From assembly GCA_963677185.1 (NCBI GenBank), contig OY781889.1, forward strand, positions 1,798,001 through 1,862,000: a stretch of 64,000 nt of DNA. Direction: 5' to 3'. Position 1 is the first letter of the stretch. Every line of letters starts with the position of its first letter. The stretch is from G963677185 sp963677185 (GTDB taxonomy: Bacteria > Bacillota > Syntrophomonadia > Syntrophomonadales > Syntrophomonadaceae). The notes beneath the pieces are model-generated. The model was not told where the DNA came from. It was given only the letters and a program-made list of their open reading frames with translations, and did no database searches. A program made the position numbers and the translations under genes. This document shows, in pieces, positions 60,351 to 64,000 of this stretch.

Positions 60351-60701
60351 ATGGAAAACGACGGCGCCAAAGCAATTGGCAGATACCTGCGGGTATCACC
60401 GCTAAAAGCCCGCCAGGTAGCAGATTTAATCCGTGGCAAGGATGTTAAGGAAGCCCTGGGGATCCTGCGCTACGCAAATAAGAAATCGGCACCTTTAATA
60501 GAAAAAGTGGTTAAGTCAGCCATCGCAAACGCGGAACACAATCTGGACATGGATTCGGATGCGCTATTTGTTTCGAAGATATGTATCGATGAAGGTCCGA
60601 CCGCAAAGAGAATGAGACCCAGGGCATATGGCAGAGCTGATGTCAGAAGACATCGTACCAGCCATATAACCGTGGTGCTCAATGAAAGGGAGGTTGAATA
60701 G
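60351..60701 (+). CDS. rplV: 50S ribosomal protein L22
   Basis: A 116-aa protein with a tunnel-lining hairpin. Motifs: RYLRVSPLKARQVADLIRGK, the IEKVVKSAIANAEHNLDMDS helix, and RMRPRAYGRADVRRHRTSHI in the hairpin. AGGGAGG precedes the ATG. Its TAG shares its last base with the rpsC GTG. Confidence 0.96.
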   Translation: MENDGAKAIGRYLRVSPLKARQVADLIRGKDVKEALGILRYANKKSAPLIEKVVKSAIANAEHNLDMDSDALFVSKICIDEGPTAKRMRPRAYGRADVRRHRTSHITVVLNEREVE

Positions 60702-61375
60702 TGGGTCAAAAGGTTCACCCGAAAGGATTTAGAATCGGCGTCATCAGGGACTGGGATTCCAACTGGTTTGCCGGCCGCGATTATACCGACCTGGTGCACG
60801 AGGACTACAAGATTCGCAAATATATCAAGGATACATTCTATGCTGCCGGTGTTTCGAGGGTCGAAGTGCATCGTACCGGCAATAGAGTGCGAGTAACCAT
60901 TCACACTGCCCGGCCGGGTATTGTAATAGGCCGCCAGGGTGACACGGTGGAAAAACTCAAGAATGAACTCATCAGGATGACCGGCAAAAATGTGAATATT
61001 AACATTCAGGAAATCAAAAAGCCGGAGCTTGATGCTCAAATCGTAGCTGAAAACATTGCCCAGCAACTGGAAAAGAGGATTTCTTTCCGCCGGGCTATGA
61101 AACAAGGTGTTTCACGCACCCTTAGAGCTGGCGGATTGGGAATGAAAGTAGCCCTGTCAGGTCGGCTGGCTGGCGCTGAAATCGCCCGCACCGAATGGTA
61201 TGCAGAGGGCAAAGTGCCTTTGCACACATTAAGAGCTGACATTGATTACGGTTTTGCAGAAGCCAACACCACCTACGGCAAGATCGGAATCAAGGTGTGG
61301 ATCAACCGGGGCGAAGTGATGCCTGAACCCAAAAAGCAGCCAGTTCAGAAACATGTGGAGGAGGCAGGTAAGTAA
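60701..61375 (+). CDS. rpsC: 30S ribosomal protein S3
   Basis: A 224-aa protein at the mRNA entry site. The KH domain is visible in TARPGIVIGRQGDTVEKLKN; C-terminal landmarks are KGVSRTLRAGGLGMKV-like (here QGVSRTLRAGGLGMKVALSG) and EGKVPLHTLRADIDYGFAEA. The start is GTG at 60701, overlapping the rplV stop, after GGGAGG. Its stop overlaps the rplP start (TAATG). Confidence 0.97.
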   Translation: MGQKVHPKGFRIGVIRDWDSNWFAGRDYTDLVHEDYKIRKYIKDTFYAAGVSRVEVHRTGNRVRVTIHTARPGIVIGRQGDTVEKLKNELIRMTGKNVNINIQEIKKPELDAQIVAENIAQQLEKRISFRRAMKQGVSRTLRAGGLGMKVALSGRLAGAEIARTEWYAEGKVPLHTLRADIDYGFAEANTTYGKIGIKVWINRGEVMPEPKKQPVQKHVEEAGK

Positions 61376-61809
61376 TGCTCACCCCGAAACGCGTTAAATT
61401 TAGAAAACAGCACAAGCCCAGCCTTAAAGGCAAGGCACATAAAGGCAATGAGCTGGCATACGGTCAATTCGGACTGCAAGCGGAAGAAGCTGCCTGGGTA
61501 ACCAACCGGCAGATCGAAGCTGCACGTATTGCCATTAACCGCCATATCAAAAGAGGCGGGAAGCTGTGGATTAAAATATTTCCTGACCGGCCGCTGACGG
61601 CGAAACCCGCGGAAACGCGCATGGGCAAAGGCAAAGGCTCGCCGGAGTACTGGGTGGCTGCGGTAAAGCCGGGCAGAGTTATGTTCGAATTATCCGGAGT
61701 CAGTGAAGAGTCTGCCCGGGATGCAATGTGGCTGGCTGCGCAGAAGCTGCCCATCAAGTGCAAGTTCATAAAACGAGAAGAAATGGACGGTGAGGTTAGT
61801 GAAGGCTAA
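61375..61809 (+). CDS. rplP: 50S ribosomal protein L16
   Basis: A 144-aa protein that helps place tRNA in the A site. Motifs: MLTPKRVKFRKQHKPSLKGK, GKLWIKIFPDRPLTAKPAET and RMGKGKGSPEYWVAAVKPGR. It starts within the rpsC stop after GAGGAGG. Its end overlaps the start of rpmC. Confidence 0.97.
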   Translation: MLTPKRVKFRKQHKPSLKGKAHKGNELAYGQFGLQAEEAAWVTNRQIEAARIAINRHIKRGGKLWIKIFPDRPLTAKPAETRMGKGKGSPEYWVAAVKPGRVMFELSGVSEESARDAMWLAAQKLPIKCKFIKREEMDGEVSEG

Positions 61810-62005
61810 TAAAGTACGGGAGCTCACCGACGAGGAGCTGCAAAGAAAGGTTTCTGATTACAAGGAAGAGCTGTTTAATCTTAGATTTCAGATTGCCACC
61901 GGCCAGGTGGACAACGCTATGAGGGTCAGAGAAGTACGCAAGAGTATAGCCAGGTGCAAGACCATCCTCAGGCAGCGGGAGATTGAACGAGACATCGAAA
62001 GCTAG
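61799..62005 (+). CDS. rpmC: 50S ribosomal protein L29
   Basis: A 68-aa two-helix protein near the tunnel exit. Motifs: KVRELTDEELQRKVSDYKEE, LFNLRFQIATGQVDNAMRVR and EVRKSIARCKTILRQRE. GTG at 61799 gives the standard MKAN-like start and has GGTGAGG upstream; GTG at 61790 is less likely. It overlaps the end of rplP by 11 bp. Confidence 0.94.
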   Translation: MKANKVRELTDEELQRKVSDYKEELFNLRFQIATGQVDNAMRVREVRKSIARCKTILRQREIERDIES

Positions 62006-62019
62006 AAGGAGGTTTGGCG

Positions 62020-62289
62020 GTGAGCGAACACCAGGGAAACGCAAAATTCAAAATCGGGGTCGTAGCCAGTGACAAGATGAGCAAGACCATAACCGTAAGG
62101 GTGGAAACGGTCAAGCAGCATCCACTGTATAAAAAGACCATAAAGAGAAGTAAGAAATATAAGTGCCATGACGAACAGAACGATGCCAAAATGGGCGATG
62201 TCGTCAAGATGGTCGAATGCCGCCCGCTCAGCAAAGACAAGCGGTGGAAGCTGGTTGAAATTATTCAAAGAGCCAAAACTCTGCAGTAA
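62020..62289 (+). CDS. rpsQ: 30S ribosomal protein S17
   Basis: An 89-aa OB-fold protein that binds 16S rRNA. Motifs: KIGVVASDKMSKTITVRVET, HPLYKKTIKRSKKYKCHDEQ and VKMVECRPLSKDKRWKLVEI. GTG at 62020 has AAGGAGG 7 nt upstream; the in-frame TTG at 62014 sits too close to that site. Confidence 0.95.
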   Translation: MSEHQGNAKFKIGVVASDKMSKTITVRVETVKQHPLYKKTIKRSKKYKCHDEQNDAKMGDVVKMVECRPLSKDKRWKLVEIIQRAKTLQ

Positions 62290-62337
62290 TTTGGACCTGG
62301 TTAATATAAGACGACATAGTAAAGGGAGGTTTGTAGC

Positions 62338-62706
62338 GTGATCCAACAAGAAACCATGCTGCAGGTCGGCGATAATACCGGGGCGAAAAAGATTCTCTGC
62401 ATAAAAGTGCTCGGCGGATCAACCAGAAGATATGCCACAGTCGGGGATATCATCGTCGCTTCAGTAAAAGAAGCCTCGCCTGGCGGCGTAGTAAAAAAGG
62501 GTGACGTGGTCAAAGCTGTAGTGGTCAGGACCAAGAAGGAGATCAGACGACCCGATGGTTCATATATCGCATTTTCGGAAAATGCTGCAGTAATAATCAA
62601 AGAAAACGGCGACCCCATGGGAACTAGAATTTTCGGGCCGGTTGCCAGGGAACTGAGGGACAGGAATTTTATGAAAATAGTATCCCTGGCCCCTGAAGTT
62701 CTGTAA
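62338..62706 (+). CDS. rplN: 50S ribosomal protein L14
   Basis: A 122-aa protein at the subunit interface. Motifs: MIQQETMLQVGDNTGAKKIL, GDVVKAVVVRTKKEIRRPDG and RIFGPVARELRDRNFMKIVS. The start is GTG at 62338 after GGGAGG. Length and motifs are ordinary. It begins the spc-type half of the cluster. Confidence 0.97.
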   Translation: MIQQETMLQVGDNTGAKKILCIKVLGGSTRRYATVGDIIVASVKEASPGGVVKKGDVVKAVVVRTKKEIRRPDGSYIAFSENAAVIIKENGDPMGTRIFGPVARELRDRNFMKIVSLAPEVL

Positions 62707-62726
62707 TTGGGGAGGTGCGAGAATAA

Positions 62727-63038
62727 ATGCGAATTAAAAAAGGCGACAACGTTCAGGTGATTAGCGGCAGAGACAGCGGTAAAAAGGGAAAGATCATCAA
62801 GGTCATTCCCAAGGAAAACCGTGTCGTTGTCGAAGGCATCAACAAAATGAAGAAGCACCAGCGTCCTACCAGGGCTCTGCCGCAGGGCGGAATCCTGCAA
62901 ATTGAAGCACCGCTTAACGCATCCAATGTGATGCTGATATGCGGCAGCTGCAAGAACCCCGCCCGGGTTGGCCATCAGGTGCTGAAGAGTAACGAAAAGG
63001 TGCGGGTATGCAAGAAATGCGGAGAAGTGCTGGATTAG
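62727..63038 (+). CDS. rplX: 50S ribosomal protein L24
   Basis: A 103-aa assembly-initiating protein. The KOW motif is in VISGRDSGKKGKIIKVIPKE, and the C-terminal half carries a zinc-ribbon-like pair CGSC (near residue 72) and CKKCGE (near residue 96), common in Firmicute L24. GGGGAGG precedes the ATG. Confidence 0.96.
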   Translation: MRIKKGDNVQVISGRDSGKKGKIIKVIPKENRVVVEGINKMKKHQRPTRALPQGGILQIEAPLNASNVMLICGSCKNPARVGHQVLKSNEKVRVCKKCGEVLD

Positions 63039-63067
63039 TACTCCGGGATAGGAGGGTAGTGTCTTAA

Positions 63068-63610
63068 ATGTCGAGATTGATGGAACAATATAAAAACGAA
63101 ATGGTTCCCCAGCTGATGAGCAAGTTCCAGTATAAAAACGTTATGCAGGTGCCGCGGCTGGAGAAGGTCATCCTGAATATAGGAGCCGGGGAAGCCATCC
63201 AAAACCCCAAAGCTCTTGACGGTGCGGTCAACGACCTGGCAGTTATTTCTGGTCAGAAACCGGTTATCACCAAGGCGAAGAACTCTATCGCCGGATTTAA
63301 ATTAAGAGCTGGAATGCCCATCGGCTGCAAAGTCACCTTGAGAGGGGAGCGCATGTACGAGTTCCTCGACAAGCTGATCAACATTGTGCTGCCGCGTGTG
63401 AGGGATTTCCGGGGTGTGTCGCCGGCATCTTTTGACGGCCGGGGCAATTATTCTCTCGGGATAAAAGAACAGACCGTGTTCCCCGAAATAGAATATGACA
63501 AGATTGATAAAATACGGGGCCTGGAAGTAGTTATTGTCACCAGTGCCAGGACGGATGAAGAAGCTCGGGAAATGCTCAGATTTATGGGCATGCCGTTTAA
63601 GCAGCAGTAG
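63068..63610 (+). CDS. rplE: 50S ribosomal protein L5
   Basis: A 180-aa protein that binds 5S rRNA. Motifs: YKNVMQVPRLEKVILNIGAG, GQKPVITKAKNSIAGFKLRA and FRGVSPASFDGRGNYSLGIK. GGAGGG lies about 12 nt upstream of the ATG. Ordinary length. Confidence 0.97.
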   Translation: MSRLMEQYKNEMVPQLMSKFQYKNVMQVPRLEKVILNIGAGEAIQNPKALDGAVNDLAVISGQKPVITKAKNSIAGFKLRAGMPIGCKVTLRGERMYEFLDKLINIVLPRVRDFRGVSPASFDGRGNYSLGIKEQTVFPEIEYDKIDKIRGLEVVIVTSARTDEEAREMLRFMGMPFKQQ

Positions 63611-63646
63611 GCTGGCATAAGAACTCGAAGGTTAGGAGGGTAACAA

Positions 63647-63832
63647 GTGGCCAAAAAAGCGATGATAGTTAAGCAGCAACGCCCGCAGAAGTTCGAAGTC
63701 AGAGCCTATAATCGCTGTAGAATATGCGGCAGGCCCAGGGCTTACATGCGCAAGTTCGGCATGTGCAGGGTATGCTTTAGAAACATGGCTCACCGCGGCG
63801 AATTGCCCGGTATTACCAAGGCAAGCTGGTAA
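63647..63832 (+). CDS. rpsN: 30S ribosomal protein S14, zinc type (S14Z)
   Basis: A 61-aa short S14 with the zinc ribbon CRICGRPRAYMRKFGMCRVC (Cys24/27/40/43 approximately) followed by FRNMAHRGELPGITKASW. The start is GTG at 63647 with AGGAGGG upstream. In the 91-nt gap to rpsH, GAGTAAC (63855-63861) and GTTACTC (63891-63897) could form a hairpin. Confidence 0.96.
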   Translation: MAKKAMIVKQQRPQKFEVRAYNRCRICGRPRAYMRKFGMCRVCFRNMAHRGELPGITKASW

Positions 63833-63923
63833 AGGTTGTCAAGAGCAAAAGAACGAGTAACCCAGTTGAACCATGTTTCATTACCAAAGCGTTACTCAAA
63901 GTTAGCAAAGGAGGCACAAGTTT

Positions 63924-64000
63924 ATGGTCATGACAGATCCCATTGCTGATTTCTTAACCCGTGTAAGAAATGGCAATATGGTGCTGCATGAAACCGTGGA
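63924..64000 (+). CDS. rpsH: 30S ribosomal protein S8, N-terminal part
   Basis: The 25 visible codons read MVMTDPIADFLTRVRNGNMV and on, the standard S8 start (TDPIADxLTRIRN). The rest lies beyond the window. AAAGGAGGC is well spaced from the ATG at 63924; the second ATG (63930) is further away. S8 binds 16S rRNA and in many bacteria represses the spc operon. Confidence 0.93.
   Translation, partial: MVMTDPIADFLTRVRNGNMVLHETV

Overview
The window looks like a chromosome segment of a motile, spore-forming member of the Clostridia (Firmicutes). The evidence is AGGAGG-type ribosome sites, frequent GTG and TTG starts, a sigma-H gene just upstream of the tRNA-tuf-rpmG-secE-nusG-rplKAJL-rpoBC block, a zinc-type S14, an L10 leader and two tuf genes. 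The overall style (fused FeS/FAD xanthine-dehydrogenase subunit, lactate permease, a Cys cluster in EF-Tu) recalls Syntrophomonadales or Peptococcales. That placement is inference; no 16S gene is present.

Layout. 1-2.1 kb: a partner-switching-like set, with a minus-strand STAS antagonist and a 5TM sensor (cut by the window edge) divergent from a plus-strand ATPase/GNAT-like protein. 2.1-10.2 kb: a plus-strand run with a HisC-type aminotransferase, a hidden 44-aa zinc ribbon, a MATE exporter, XdhC, a MobA-like cytidylyltransferase and a two-subunit molybdenum hydroxylase. 10.3-15.5 kb (minus): a 1007-aa flagellin with 35 cysteines, preceded by a long, strongly foldable leader with a sigma-28-like promoter, and followed by two copies of an unrecognised two-gene cassette (here called A and B). 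15.7-19.1 kb: a small membrane protein, then ZnuB/ZnuC without ZnuA, and a YibE/F protein. 19.1-21.9 kb: a Fur-box-controlled feo operon. 22.3-24.4 kb: an IS1634-type insertion sequence between 87-bp direct repeats. 24.6-29.1 kb: lipoprotein, lactate permease, DedA, RlmB and SigH.

29.2-39.3 kb: tRNA-Thr, then a complete kdpFABCDE potassium-uptake operon and two small minus-strand genes, then a tRNA cluster (Tyr, fMet, Thr, Met). The kdp block appears to have been inserted into a tRNA/tuf neighbourhood. 39.4-52.3 kb: tuf1, rpmG, secE, nusG, rplK, rplA, L10 leader, rplJ, rplL, an unrecognised membrane protein, rpoB and rpoC. 52.3-64 kb: an L7Ae-like protein, rpsL, rpsG, fusA, tuf2 and the S10/spc ribosomal-protein cluster from rpsJ to the start of rpsH (cut by the window edge).

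The most unusual parts are the flagellin locus (Cys-rich giant flagellin, structured leader, duplicated A/B cassette), the long target duplication around the IS, a small family of inverted repeats with a CAGACCGAT core near tRNA-Thr and tuf1, and several tiny genes with good translation signals (44, 32 and 66 aa). Coordinates, motifs and comparisons were read by eye; family names rest on recognised motifs, not on database searches.
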